Shown one piece after another: positions 24,332-33,460 of a DNA stretch of 64,000 nucleotides. A program made the position numbers and the translations under genes. The DNA is from Streptomyces sp. 840.1. GTDB taxonomy: Bacteria; Actinomycetota; Actinomycetes; Streptomycetales; Streptomycetaceae. The stretch covers positions 1,240,001-1,304,000 of the forward strand of contig NZ_RJUU01000003.1 in assembly GCF_003751445.1 (NCBI RefSeq). Direction: 5' to 3'. The notes beneath the pieces were generated by a model. That model was given only the letters and a program-made list of their open reading frames with translations. It did not search any database and had not been told where the DNA came from. The stretch's first letter is position 1. Every line of letters begins with the position of its first letter.

Positions 24332-25741
24332 TCACCGGCTCGTACGGGTCATGTTCTCCGGTGGTGTTCTCCCGGGCCCGTGGGCGAGAGACACGCTTCC
24401 TCGTCGGCCGTGCAGGGTCACGTCGACCCGGGCCACCGCACCGGACTGCAACAGCCTCTGGTGGACCACTGGCACGTACCCGAGCGAGGCGGTGACCACA
24501 CTCACGTATCCCTCCGGCAGTCCGGTGACGGCGTATTCGCCCCGCGCGTTCGTCGTCGTCCGCACCAACTGCCGGCCACTCGTGCCGATGACAGTCACCG
24601 CCGCGTGCCGTACGGGCTCCTGCTGGGCGTCGAGTACGGTTCCCTCCAGTGTCGGCATGGGCTCTCCGAAATGGTGATGGTGGCGTACCGGCAGCGCGGT
24701 CGGTGTCGGCGCCTCCACGGACGGGTCCTCCACCGGCGGTTCCTCGATTTCCCGCTCGTCGGCGCCCTGGCGCGCGGCCTGACGATCGTGTCGCCAGGCG
24801 TCGAGGCCCAGCAGGGCCAGGCCCGCCGCTGTCCACGCGCACAACACCAGGGCCGGCCCGAGTACTCCGGTTCCGCCGAAGTAGAGGGCACCTCTCAAGG
24901 CGTCCACGGCGTTGGCCAGTGGCATGACCTCGTGCAGATCCTGGAAGAACGTGGGGAGCATCGAGGCCGGGACCACACCACTGCTGGGAACGCTGAGCAC
25001 GATGAACAGACCCATGCCCGCGGCGGGGAAGAACTGCTTGGTGAAGGGCGCCATCCCGGTGGCGAAGGTGGCCACCGCCGACATGAGGAGGAACCCGACG
25101 GCTATGGCCGAGGGGTCGTCGGGAAGATAACCGAGACCGGCTCCGACGAGGAAGCCCACCACACTGAAGAGGGCGGAACTGCCCGCTATGGCCAGCAGTT
25201 TCTTCCGGCGGTTGAAGGTCACAGCCCGCTGCAGGGTCGTCGCGAGGATGTAGCCGGGGATGCTCCAGGCGACTCCGAAGTAGACCAGAGTGTTACCCGT
25301 CTGGTCCTTGCTCAGGGTCGGCGCGACGTCCGTGACGGCGAGGGCGACGTGGCGGTGCGCGGAGAGCGCGGTGAACTGTTGGGTGAGCGCCTGTTCCAGT
25401 GACAGTCCGTTGGCCTTGGCCACGTACAGCACGTCGCGTTGTGCTCCGGTGACATAACCCGCTACGGCCTCGCGTTCGACGACCGCTCGTCGCGCCGCCC
25501 GGGCATCGGCCACCGTGGTGACGTCGTACCCGCCGGGGTGTTGTCGCTCCAGGACGGTGCTGGTTTCTCGAGCCGACACACCGTGGGCCACGACGACGTC
25601 CGCGTGGTGTGACTGCGGTGCGTGCAGGGCCGGAGGAAAGCAGAACAGGAGCCCGAGGAAAAGTATCGCCGGGAAGAGCAGCGACTCGGTCAGGGTCTTG
25701 GCCGTGCCCATGCCCTGCCGATGCGTGCTTCGGTGTTTCAC
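24332..25741 (-). CDS. ABC-2/YhgE-like membrane protein with C-terminal carboxypeptidase-regulatory-like domain
   Basis: This 469-residue protein has one N-terminal transmembrane helix (about residues 20-36), a roughly 130-residue extracytoplasmic segment and then about five helices (residues 165-340). This is the layout of ABC-2 or YhgE/Pip-type membrane proteins involved in export. A charged linker leads to a C-terminal beta-sandwich (about 380-455) whose LEGTVLDAQQEPVRHAAVTV and NARGEYAVTGLPEG segments match carboxypeptidase-regulatory-like domains. I placed the start at the GTG at 25741; an ATG ten codons later is also possible. It is divergent from a TetR gene with palindromes between them, so it is probably repressed by that TetR and induced by its ligand. 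The transported substrate is unknown. Confidence 0.68.
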   Translation of the reverse strand: MKHRSTHRQGMGTAKTLTESLLFPAILFLGLLFCFPPALHAPQSHHADVVVAHGVSARETSTVLERQHPGGYDVTTVADARAARRAVVEREAVAGYVTGAQRDVLYVAKANGLSLEQALTQQFTALSAHRHVALAVTDVAPTLSKDQTGNTLVYFGVAWSIPGYILATTLQRAVTFNRRKKLLAIAGSSALFSVVGFLVGAGLGYLPDDPSAIAVGFLLMSAVATFATGMAPFTKQFFPAAGMGLFIVLSVPSSGVVPASMLPTFFQDLHEVMPLANAVDALRGALYFGGTGVLGPALVLCAWTAAGLALLGLDAWRHDRQAARQGADEREIEEPPVEDPSVEAPTPTALPVRHHHHFGEPMPTLEGTVLDAQQEPVRHAAVTVIGTSGRQLVRTTTNARGEYAVTGLPEGYVSVVTASLGYVPVVHQRLLQSGAVARVDVTLHGRRGSVSLAHGPGRTPPENMTRTSR

Positions 25742-25860
25742 AAGCTTTCCGCCCTCTGGACGTAGTGGTCGTAGTGATGTCGCGGTCCGTGGTGAATCGC
25801 CGGACCGGCGCACGGGGCCTCGCGGGGTCTCCGAAGCCGCCACCGACACCCATGCGTTGA

Positions 25861-25912
25861 TGTACCGATCGGAACAGCTATGCCGCTGGACCTTACGCGT
25901 ACCGATCGGTAC
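25861..25912. promoter_or_regulatory. Paired TetR-type operator
   Basis: GTACCGATCGGTAC (25899-25912) is a perfect palindrome, and TGTACCGATCGGAACA (25861-25876) is a near copy of it. Both lie between the divergent membrane protein and TetR genes. The perfect copy ends 9 bases before the chosen GTG of the regulator, which argues for autorepression. Confidence 0.72.
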
Positions 25913-25921
25913 AGTCAAAGC

Positions 25922-26491
25922 GTGCCCCGCTCCGTGAACGAAGAGAAGCGCGCCGAACTGCTCTTGGAGGTCGCCCACCACCTGGAGCGGCACGGCCTCG
26001 CGCAGATGTCGCTGACCCCCCTGGCGGAGAGCGTCGGCACCACCAAGCGCATGCTGCTGTACTACTTCGGGAGCCGCGAGAACCTCTTGGTGAGCGCCTT
26101 GAACGCGGTACGCCCCGACGCCCACGCGATGTTCGACGGTGTACGGGACACCGCCGCCCTGCTCCAGGCCGCTCGGGACCTGTGGGAGGCGATCACCGTC
26201 GGGGAGCAAGCCGGCGCGATCCGCGTGCTGTTGCAACTGCTCAGCCTCGCCACCACGGACCCGGAACAGTACGGGGACCTGGCCGCCGACACCGTCGAGA
26301 TCATGGTGGACCCGATCTCCGCTGCCTACGTCCGGCTGGGATACGCGCCACAAGAGGCCCGAGCACGGGCCACGCTCCTCGTCTCCGGCATGCGCGGCCT
26401 GTGCCAGGACCGTTTGGTGACGCGAGACGTGGCCCGTACCGACGCCGCGGCTCACCGCCTCATCAAGGACGCTGTCACCGCGACGATCTGA
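25922..26491 (+). CDS. TetR-family transcriptional regulator
   Basis: This 189-residue regulator has an N-terminal TetR helix-turn-helix (about residues 12-50: LLLEVAHHLERHGLAQMSL, then TKRMLLYYFGSRENLL) and an all-helical ligand domain. I chose the GTG at 25922 because the longer frame from 25880 would run through the operator palindrome; the shorter form begins right after it and may be translated from a nearly leaderless mRNA. It probably represses itself and the divergent export-type membrane protein. Confidence 0.8.
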   Translation: MPRSVNEEKRAELLLEVAHHLERHGLAQMSLTPLAESVGTTKRMLLYYFGSRENLLVSALNAVRPDAHAMFDGVRDTAALLQAARDLWEAITVGEQAGAIRVLLQLLSLATTDPEQYGDLAADTVEIMVDPISAAYVRLGYAPQEARARATLLVSGMRGLCQDRLVTRDVARTDAAAHRLIKDAVTATI

Positions 26492-26555
26492 CACAACGGC
26501 TTCCAGGACTCGCACTTCCCCACCGGCACCGACCGGGCGAGCGGCGGCAGGGACG

Positions 26556-26942
26556 TCACGCCGGCAGAGTCGCGCCGTCCCTGCCGCCCGTGAGGTAACG
26601 GAGCAGGTCCTCGTCGATGTTCGCGGTGCCGAGTTCCCGCACGGCCTCCTCCACCGCCCGGCGCAGGAGAGGAGAGCCCACCCGCAGCACATCGTGTGCG
26701 ACGGCGGTCAATTCCGTCTCGACGCTCCGCCGGTCGTGCGGCGCGACGTGCGTGGTGATCAGGCCGCGGTCCCGCAGACGCCTCACGAGACGGCTGGTGG
26801 CGGATGGGCTGAGCCCTGTCCCGCCGGCCAGGTCACCGAGGGGCAGCAGTCCTGAACCGGCCCGCATACTGTCCCGCAGAGCCCAGAGGGCGTAGAACTC
26901 GCTCAGTCCCAGGCCGAGTTGCCGGTGAAGATGCCCCTCCAT
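26556..26942 (-). CDS. MarR-family transcriptional regulator
   Basis: This 128-residue regulator shows the MarR winged helix: GDLAGGTGLSPSATSRLVRRL as recognition region and GLITTHVAPHDRRSVETELT as wing, with flanking dimerisation helices. MarR proteins usually respond to phenolic ligands or oxidants. It is slightly short at its N-terminus for the family (usually about 140-150 residues). Its position, convergent to the TetR gene and downstream of a LAL gene, does not identify its target. Confidence 0.8.
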   Translation of the reverse strand: MEGHLHRQLGLGLSEFYALWALRDSMRAGSGLLPLGDLAGGTGLSPSATSRLVRRLRDRGLITTHVAPHDRRSVETELTAVAHDVLRVGSPLLRRAVEEAVRELGTANIDEDLLRYLTGGRDGATLPA

Positions 26943-27117
26943 CCGGGCCTCGTCCGACGATGCACACGGTCAGTGTGTTCCAACGTGTGATCGATACGGG
27001 ATCGGTGCCCATGGGCGAGGTTCTCCTTGCTGTCCGCGGCGTGGGTAACGGCGTTCTGCCCACACCAGGTAGACAGGGCCACGGTCGTGGTGGTGACAAC
27101 CGTGTCGCTCGAACCGA

Positions 27118-29931
27118 TCACCCGGTTCGCAGCGTGTCCTCGCCCCCGAGCTCCGTGACCGAGGTGCTCTTGAGAGCAGTCGGCAGCGCGCGACGTGAGT
27201 TGATCCCGAGTTTCGTGTACACCTTCCGCAGATGCCACTCCACGGTGTGGGGGCTGATGAACAGTTCCGCGCCGATCCGCGCGTTCGTCATGCCGTCGGC
27301 GGCGAGGGTCGCGACCTGTGACTCCTGAGGCGTGAGGACGCTCGCCGGCCTGTTCTCCCTCACCTGGGCGTGCTCGCCGGTCGCCAGCAGTTCACGGCGG
27401 GCCCGCTCGGCGAAGGCGTGCGCCCGCATGCCGTCGAACATCTCATGAGCCGTGCGCAGGTGTTCCCTGGCCAGCGCACGGCGATGGCCGCGGCGCAGCC
27501 ACTCGCCGTACAACAGGTGGGTACGCGCCACCTCCACGGCCACACCGCCGTGGCCGAACGCCTCGATCGCGGTCCGGTACAGGCGGTCCGCCGCGTCGCC
27601 TTCGGTGAGCAGGGCCTGACTTCGGGCGGCGGCACCGCGGGCCCATCCGGAGTCGGCGGCGCGGGTGAGTTCGAGCAGCCGGGCCAGCGAGGCGCGAGCC
27701 TGGTCCAGCTCACCGCACCGCGTGGCGGCCTCGACGTGTTCGACCAGCGACAGACCCGTGAAGTTGAACCCGTCGTGCTCGATGCCCGTACGAGCGGCCT
27801 CCAGGGCCTCCTCGTAGCGTGCCAGTCCGTTGAAGAGGACGCCCTGGATGTAGCCCATGGCGCCCAGCAGGGACACCTCACCCCGTTGTTCGGCCTGCCG
27901 CCTGGCTTCCTCGAGGATGGGGGCGGCGATGTCCGCCTCGCCCCGCCAGGCGGCCAGTACCAGCCTGCCGTACTGATGCGGGGCATGACCGGTCGCGGCG
28001 GCGAGCGCGTCGGCTTCGTCGATCATCCGGTCCGCCTCGGCGAAATCGCCGTAGTGGATGTGGACCCCGCCGAGGTAGACGAGTGCCGGTGGCAGCGCGC
28101 CGAGCGCGCCGACGTCGCGGGCCAGCCGCACCGCACGGCTGGCCAGCGCGTCCCACGCGTGCAGGTCCCAGGCGTAGTGGATGAACGCCTCCAGGGCGAC
28201 GGGGGCGAGCAGCAGCCAGCGTACGGTCGCCTCCCGGGTACCGAGTTCCTCCTGGGTGAGCGACTCCAGTGCGCCACGCAGTACCGGGACTCCGGCCTCG
28301 TAGCCGTCCGCGAGGACGGCGGCCACTCCGTCGAGGAGGAGGTCGGCGGACCTGGAGCCCGAGGGAGGCGCACCGGACGCGCGGGCCGCGATGGCGGCGG
28401 CGCGGGCACCCGTCGGACCGTGGACCCGGCCCGCGAAGATGGTCGCGCTGATGGCTTCCAAATACGTCTCCCGGGCCAGCGGGGACCCGGCGGCGGTGAA
28501 CTGCGCTGCGGCCTCCAGGAGCAGTGGTGCCGCCTCGTCGCTGCGGCTGCGGGCGAACAGGATCCTGCCACGCAGGCGCGCCAGCCGGGCGCGGTCCAAG
28601 CCGCTCAGGGCGCAGAGTTCGGCCACAGTCGCGAGCTCCGTGGCCCGGTCGGGTGCGGCGGCCGAGAAGTGCGCCTCGGCGGCGGCGAGGGCGCGGCGGC
28701 CCCGTGGTCGCGGGTCCGGTGTCACGTCCGCCGCGCGCTCGAGCAGCACAGCCTCGGCGGCGATGCCACCGCGCTGCCGCGCGCGGCCGGCAGCTTGTTC
28801 CAGGCCCGTGGCGACTTCCTCGTCCGGCCCGTCGGCGGCCTGCGCGGCGTGCCAGGCGCGCCGGTCCGGGTCCAGGACCGGGTCCGTCGCCTCGGCGAGT
28901 GCCCGGTGCACCGCTCGGCGTTCTTCTGGCTCGGCTCCGTGGTAGACGGCGGAACGGACCAGTGGGTGCCGGAAGCGGATGGACTCGCCGAACTCGATGA
29001 GACCGGCCGCCTTGGCCGGTGCGGCATGAATGGCGATCTTGAGTGCGGCGGCCGCGCGGACCAGCAGGCGGGCGTCACCGACCGGTTCCGCCGCCGCGAT
29101 CAGCAGCAGCGTCCGGGTGGCCGTCGGCAGCGCGCCGAGGCGGCTGGCGAAGTCTCGTTCGACGCGGCCGGCCACCGGGCCCTGGAGGCCGGGGAAAGTC
29201 GATGAGTCGAGGCCGTAGGCCAGTTCGGCGGCACTGCGGCCGCGGGAGAATTCGAGCAGGGCCAGCGGGTTACCGTGCATCTCGGCCACGAAGCGGTCCC
29301 GGACCCGCTTCTCCAGCCGCCCCCCGACGGTGGTTTCGAGGAGTTCACCGGCGGCGGCGGTGTCGAGACCGTCGAGCCGCAATGTCGGCAGGCCGCCCAG
29401 CGCGGACCGTCCTTCGGGGTCCCGGATAGCGAACACCATGGCGACAGCCTCGGCGAGCAATCGGCGGGCCACGAACTCCAGTGTCTGCAGGGAGACTTGG
29501 TCCAGCCACTGCGCATCGTCCACCAGCACGAGCACTGGCTGGGTCTCCGAGGCGCGGGTGAGCAGGGTGAGCACGGCGAGGCCGACCAGGAAGCGGTCGG
29601 GCGGGTCCCCTGCTGCTATCCCGAACGCCACGCGTAGGGCGTCACGTTGGGGCTTCGGGAGTTCGTCGAGCTGGCCCCAGAACGGCGTGCACAGTTGGTG
29701 CAGGCTCGCGTAGGGCAGCTCCATGTCGGCCTCGATGCCGTGCGCCCAGGTCACCTTCGTCCCGGACGCCCGGGCGGCCACGTACTCCAGTAGCACCGAC
29801 TTCCCGATGCCGGCCTCGCCACGGACCACCAGGACCCGGGACCCGCCTTCGCGCAGACCTGTCAGCAGGTCGTCGAGCGCCCCGGACTCATGCTGCCGAC
29901 CGACCAGGTCGGGAGGCGGGCCGGCGATCAT
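27118..29931 (-). CDS. LuxR-family ATP-binding regulator (LAL 1)
   Basis: This 937-residue protein is a large ATP-binding LuxR regulator. The N-terminal AAA/STAND-type NTPase carries Walker A GEAGIGKS (about residues 39-46) and Walker B VLVLVDDAQWLD, the middle is a long helical TPR-like region, and the C-terminus is a LuxR helix-turn-helix (LTPQESQVATLAADGMTNARIG onward, ending in SPHTVEWHLRKVYTKLGI). LALs are typically pathway activators whose NTPase integrates a ligand. It is divergent from LAL 2, with which it shares strong similarity. AGGAG lies upstream of the ATG. No ECF41-type promoter was seen for it. Confidence 0.9.
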   Translation of the reverse strand: MIAGPPPDLVGRQHESGALDDLLTGLREGGSRVLVVRGEAGIGKSVLLEYVAARASGTKVTWAHGIEADMELPYASLHQLCTPFWGQLDELPKPQRDALRVAFGIAAGDPPDRFLVGLAVLTLLTRASETQPVLVLVDDAQWLDQVSLQTLEFVARRLLAEAVAMVFAIRDPEGRSALGGLPTLRLDGLDTAAAGELLETTVGGRLEKRVRDRFVAEMHGNPLALLEFSRGRSAAELAYGLDSSTFPGLQGPVAGRVERDFASRLGALPTATRTLLLIAAAEPVGDARLLVRAAAALKIAIHAAPAKAAGLIEFGESIRFRHPLVRSAVYHGAEPEERRAVHRALAEATDPVLDPDRRAWHAAQAADGPDEEVATGLEQAAGRARQRGGIAAEAVLLERAADVTPDPRPRGRRALAAAEAHFSAAAPDRATELATVAELCALSGLDRARLARLRGRILFARSRSDEAAPLLLEAAAQFTAAGSPLARETYLEAISATIFAGRVHGPTGARAAAIAARASGAPPSGSRSADLLLDGVAAVLADGYEAGVPVLRGALESLTQEELGTREATVRWLLLAPVALEAFIHYAWDLHAWDALASRAVRLARDVGALGALPPALVYLGGVHIHYGDFAEADRMIDEADALAAATGHAPHQYGRLVLAAWRGEADIAAPILEEARRQAEQRGEVSLLGAMGYIQGVLFNGLARYEEALEAARTGIEHDGFNFTGLSLVEHVEAATRCGELDQARASLARLLELTRAADSGWARGAAARSQALLTEGDAADRLYRTAIEAFGHGGVAVEVARTHLLYGEWLRRGHRRALAREHLRTAHEMFDGMRAHAFAERARRELLATGEHAQVRENRPASVLTPQESQVATLAADGMTNARIGAELFISPHTVEWHLRKVYTKLGINSRRALPTALKSTSVTELGGEDTLRTG

Positions 29932-30075
29932 GCGACGCAGCTCCTAGGAGAAAGATCCGGGGATGTCGGGCTCCCGCAACGTTGTCGGAACGACAGTGTC
30001 AACCTTACCCGGGCCGGGTCCGCACCGAGGGCCCGATCGGCGTGACGGAGTCCACTCCGGATCTTCCTCCGGAGC

Positions 30076-30102
30076 TGTCACAGACGGGGCCGCTGTCCGG
30101 TC
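30076..30102 (+). promoter_or_regulatory. ECF41-type promoter for LAL 2
   Basis: Exact TGTCACA, 15 bases, CGGTC. It lies inside the longest possible LAL 2 frame (from 29982), which shows that the true start must be downstream. Confidence 0.72.
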
Positions 30103-30194
30103 CTGCCGTGTCGGTGGCACCGGGAGTTTCCGGGTGGCCGCGACGGCCGGCCCCGGGTACGCGGTTGTTATGCTCGCCGTGTGCGGGAGTCGGG

Positions 30195-32939
30195 GTGAGC
30201 AGCGAGAACAGGTTGGGGCCGCTGCGTGGTCGGCGCCGTGAACGTGACGCACTCGAAGCACTGATTTCGGAGGTCGCGGCCGGGCGCAGTGCCGTACTGG
30301 TCCTGCGGGGTGACGCCGGGATCGGGAAGTCCGCTCTGCTGGATCACCTCGCGGCGCGCGTCGCGGAGTACCGCATCGCGCGTGGGGCGGGTGCCGAGTC
30401 GGAGATGGAGCTCCCGTTCGCGGGTCTGCACCAGCTGTGCTCCCCGTTCCTCGACCGCGCCGACTCCCTTCCCCCGCCGCAGCGGGACGCGCTGGCCACG
30501 GCTTTCGGGATGAGCGTGGGACCGCCTCCGGACAGATACCTGGTCGGTCTGGCCGTGCTCGGGTTGCTGACCGACGTGGCCGCCGAACGGCCGCTGTTCG
30601 TCCTCGTGGACGACGCACAGTGGCTCGACCGGGTCTCCGCGCAGACCCTGGCGTTCGTGGCACGGCGGATGCTCGCCGAACCCCTGGCCTTGGTCATCGC
30701 CTCCCGGGAACAGCGGGGGCGCGACGAATTCTCCGGGCTGCCCGAGCTGACGGTCGACGGTCTCGACACCACCGACGCCCGGGCACTGTTGAGCACGGCG
30801 GCCGACGGTCCGATGGACGAGCGGGTCCGCGACCGGATTCTGGCCGAGGCCCGCGGCAACCCTCTCGCGCTGCTGGAGCTCCCCCACGGCCGGCTCGACG
30901 CGGAACCGGCCGACGGTACGGATCGGCCCGCTCCCGGACCGGTGACCGGCCGCATCGAGCGGAGCTACCTCGCGCGGGTGCGGTCCCTGCCGGAGGACAC
31001 CCGGCGGCTGCTGCTGATCGCCGCCGCCGAGCCGATCGGTGACGTGACGCTGCTCCGGCGGGCCACCGAGCGGCTGGGTATCGGCCCGGGCGCGGACGGC
31101 CCGGCGGTGTCGGCGGGGCTGCTCGCCGTCGGGGCCCTGGTGCGATTCAGGCATCCGCTCCTGCGCTCCGCCGTCTACCGGTCGGCCGGGCTCGCGGAGC
31201 TCCGGGAAACCCACCGGGTCCTGGCGGAGGTGACCGATCCCGTCCTCGACGCCGACCGCCGGGCGTGGCACCTGGCGCGGGCGACGGTGCGGCCGGACGA
31301 GGCGATCGCCAGTGAGCTGGAATCGTCGGCCGGGCGGGCGCTGGCCCGGGGCGGCATCGCCGCGGCGGCCGCCTTCCTCGCCCACGCGGCCATCCTGACA
31401 CCCGACCCGCGGCGCAAGACCACGCGCGCCCTCGCCGCGGCCCAGGCGAAACTCCGCGCCGGTGCGCCGGCCGCGGCACGCGATCTGCTGGCGCTGGTCC
31501 GCAGCGGCGTCCTGGACGAGCACGGCCGCACCCGCGCGGACCTCCTCCATGCTCAAGTCGCCTTCGCCGCCGGCCGCATCGACGAGGCGCTCCCCCTGCT
31601 GCTGGCCACCGCGCGGCGCCTGGTGTCCCTCGACGCGAGTCTGGCGCGGGAAACCTTTCTGGACGCCCTGTCGGCCGCCGTGTTCGCCGGGCGCCTCGCC
31701 TCCGGCGCGGATGCCTGTGCGGTGGCGGCCGCGGCACAGCGGACCTCGCAACCGGTCACGGGGCCGCCGCGCCCTGTCGATCTGTTGCTGGACGCCCTGG
31801 CCACCAGATTCACCGCCGGGTACCGCGACGCGGTGCCCGCCGCGCACGCCGCTGTGCGCGCGTTCCGCCGGGAGACCGACCCGGAGGAGGTGCTGCGCTG
31901 GTCGTGGCTGGCCTCGGCACTGGCGGCCGAGATGTGGGACGACGAGGCATGGACGGAGCTGGTGGACCGCCACGTACGGACCGCGCGCGCCGTCGGCGCG
32001 CTCACCGAACTGCCGCTCGCGCTCAACTCACGCATCGTCGTCCACTCGTGCGACGGTGGCCTGGACGCGGCGGCGTTGCTGATCGCGGAGGTCGCCCGGG
32101 TACAGGAAGCAGCGGGCAGCAGCTTCGCGCCGTACGGCGCGATGACGCTCGCCGCCTGGCAGGGACACGCACGCGAAGCCCTGCCACTGATCGAGACCGG
32201 CATCGGGGACGCGGTGAACAGGGGCGAGGGCATCGGCGTCTCCATCGGGCACCGGGCCGAGGCCGTGCTGCACAACGGGTCGGGCCGGTACGAGGACGCC
32301 TTCGACGCGGCCCGGCAAGCCTGCGCCCATCCGGACGACCTGGTCACAGCCAACCTGGGATTGGCCGAACTGGTGGAGGCCGCGGTACGCAGCGGTCGCC
32401 AGGACGCGGCGCGGGACGCGCTGGACCGGCTGGCCCGGATCACCGACGCCGCCGCGACGGACTGGGCGTTGGGCATCCAGGCACGTTCTGGGGCGCTGCT
32501 CGACCAGGGTGACGCGGCCGAGCGGCTGTACCGGGAGGCGATCGAACGACTCGGGCGCACCCGGATCACGGCGGAGCTGGCCCGGGCGCATCTGCTGTAC
32601 GGGGAGTGGCTGCGCCGGGAAGGCCGTCGTGTCGACGCCCGGGGGCAGTTGCGCGAGGCACACACACTGTTCACGCGGTTCGGCGCGCACGCCTTCGCCG
32701 AGCGGGTGGTACGCGAGTTGCGGGCCACCGGTGAGACCGTGGCCCGGCCCGGCGCCGACACCGCGACGGCGCTCACCGCGCAGGAGACGCAGATCGCACA
32801 GCTGGCCAGGGACGGACTCACCAACTCCGAGATCGGCGCCCAGTTGTTCCTCAGCCCGCACACCGTGGAATGGCATCTGCGGAAGGTGTACGTCAAGCTC
32901 GGCATCACCTCGCGAAGGCTCCTGCGCACGGTGCTGTGA
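30195..32939 (+). CDS. LuxR-family ATP-binding regulator (LAL 2)
   Basis: This 914-residue LAL has Walker A GDAGIGKS near residue 35, Walker B LFVLVDDAQWLD and a C-terminal LuxR helix-turn-helix (LTAQETQIAQLARDGLTNSEIG, SPHTVEWHLRKVYVKLGI). I chose the GTG at 30195: GGGAG lies 6 bases upstream, the homology to other LALs begins just after it, and the frame's earlier starts overlap an exact ECF41-type promoter. Transcription by an ECF41 factor would place this regulator under the stress regulon, one of five LALs in the window and the only one with that promoter. Confidence 0.88.
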   Translation: MSSENRLGPLRGRRRERDALEALISEVAAGRSAVLVLRGDAGIGKSALLDHLAARVAEYRIARGAGAESEMELPFAGLHQLCSPFLDRADSLPPPQRDALATAFGMSVGPPPDRYLVGLAVLGLLTDVAAERPLFVLVDDAQWLDRVSAQTLAFVARRMLAEPLALVIASREQRGRDEFSGLPELTVDGLDTTDARALLSTAADGPMDERVRDRILAEARGNPLALLELPHGRLDAEPADGTDRPAPGPVTGRIERSYLARVRSLPEDTRRLLLIAAAEPIGDVTLLRRATERLGIGPGADGPAVSAGLLAVGALVRFRHPLLRSAVYRSAGLAELRETHRVLAEVTDPVLDADRRAWHLARATVRPDEAIASELESSAGRALARGGIAAAAAFLAHAAILTPDPRRKTTRALAAAQAKLRAGAPAAARDLLALVRSGVLDEHGRTRADLLHAQVAFAAGRIDEALPLLLATARRLVSLDASLARETFLDALSAAVFAGRLASGADACAVAAAAQRTSQPVTGPPRPVDLLLDALATRFTAGYRDAVPAAHAAVRAFRRETDPEEVLRWSWLASALAAEMWDDEAWTELVDRHVRTARAVGALTELPLALNSRIVVHSCDGGLDAAALLIAEVARVQEAAGSSFAPYGAMTLAAWQGHAREALPLIETGIGDAVNRGEGIGVSIGHRAEAVLHNGSGRYEDAFDAARQACAHPDDLVTANLGLAELVEAAVRSGRQDAARDALDRLARITDAAATDWALGIQARSGALLDQGDAAERLYREAIERLGRTRITAELARAHLLYGEWLRREGRRVDARGQLREAHTLFTRFGAHAFAERVVRELRATGETVARPGADTATALTAQETQIAQLARDGLTNSEIGAQLFLSPHTVEWHLRKVYVKLGITSRRLLRTVL

Positions 32940-32947
32940 GCGCCGAG

Positions 32948-32974
32948 TGTCACAGGTGCGGACGCCGCTCGGTC
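32948..32974 (+). promoter_or_regulatory. ECF41-type promoter for the 33046 OsmC gene
   Basis: Exact TGTCACA, 15 bases, CGGTC, beginning 8 bases after the LAL 2 stop; the -10 end is 71 bases from the OsmC ATG. Confidence 0.75.
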
Positions 32975-33045
32975 TGGTGGAAGGACGACGGGTACCACGA
33001 CGGTCCCCGCCGCATCGTCCTCGCCCCGCGCCGAGAGGGAGACCC

Positions 33046-33453
33046 ATGACCACGCGCATCGTGTCCGTCGCCGAAGGCAGACGGCTCACTCGTGCCGTCA
33101 CGATCGGCACCCACACCCTGACCGCCGACGAACCCGAGCCGCTCGGCGACGACACGGGCCCCACCCCGGGAGAACTGCTGCTGGCCGCGCTGGGGTCGTG
33201 CACGTCCATGGCCGTACGGGCGATGGCCGACCGGCACGGCTGGCGGCTGGACCGTATCGACGTGGCCGTACGGTTCGGGACGGAGGGGCGCATCGTCAAG
33301 AATATCGGGTTGACCGGGGAGCTGGATCCGGAACACCGCAGACAGTTGCTGGCGGCCGCCGGACGGTGTCCCGTCCACCGCATGCTGAACAACAAGGTCC
33401 CGATCGTCACCGTTCCCACACTGCTGGCGGAACCGGAGACGCCCGCCGCCTGA
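33046..33453 (+). CDS. OsmC-family protein
   Basis: This 135-residue protein has the OsmC/Ohr fold with both redox cysteines: the first in ALGSCTSMAVRAMA (near residue 50), the second in GRCPVHRML (near residue 106). The layout is that of YhfA/OsmC proteins which reduce organic hydroperoxides through a thiol pair in the cytoplasm. GAGAGGGAG precedes the ATG at 33046. A second, Ohr-type, relative is encoded at 45682; both have ECF41-type promoters. Confidence 0.85.
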   Translation: MTTRIVSVAEGRRLTRAVTIGTHTLTADEPEPLGDDTGPTPGELLLAALGSCTSMAVRAMADRHGWRLDRIDVAVRFGTEGRIVKNIGLTGELDPEHRRQLLAAAGRCPVHRMLNNKVPIVTVPTLLAEPETPAA

Positions 33454-33460
33454 CGGGAAG

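Noticed and set aside
27370..29205. 611-codon frame opposite LAL 1
   Set aside because: Shadow of the LAL frame; low-complexity composition without domains. The same applies to the long frames opposite LALs 3-5.
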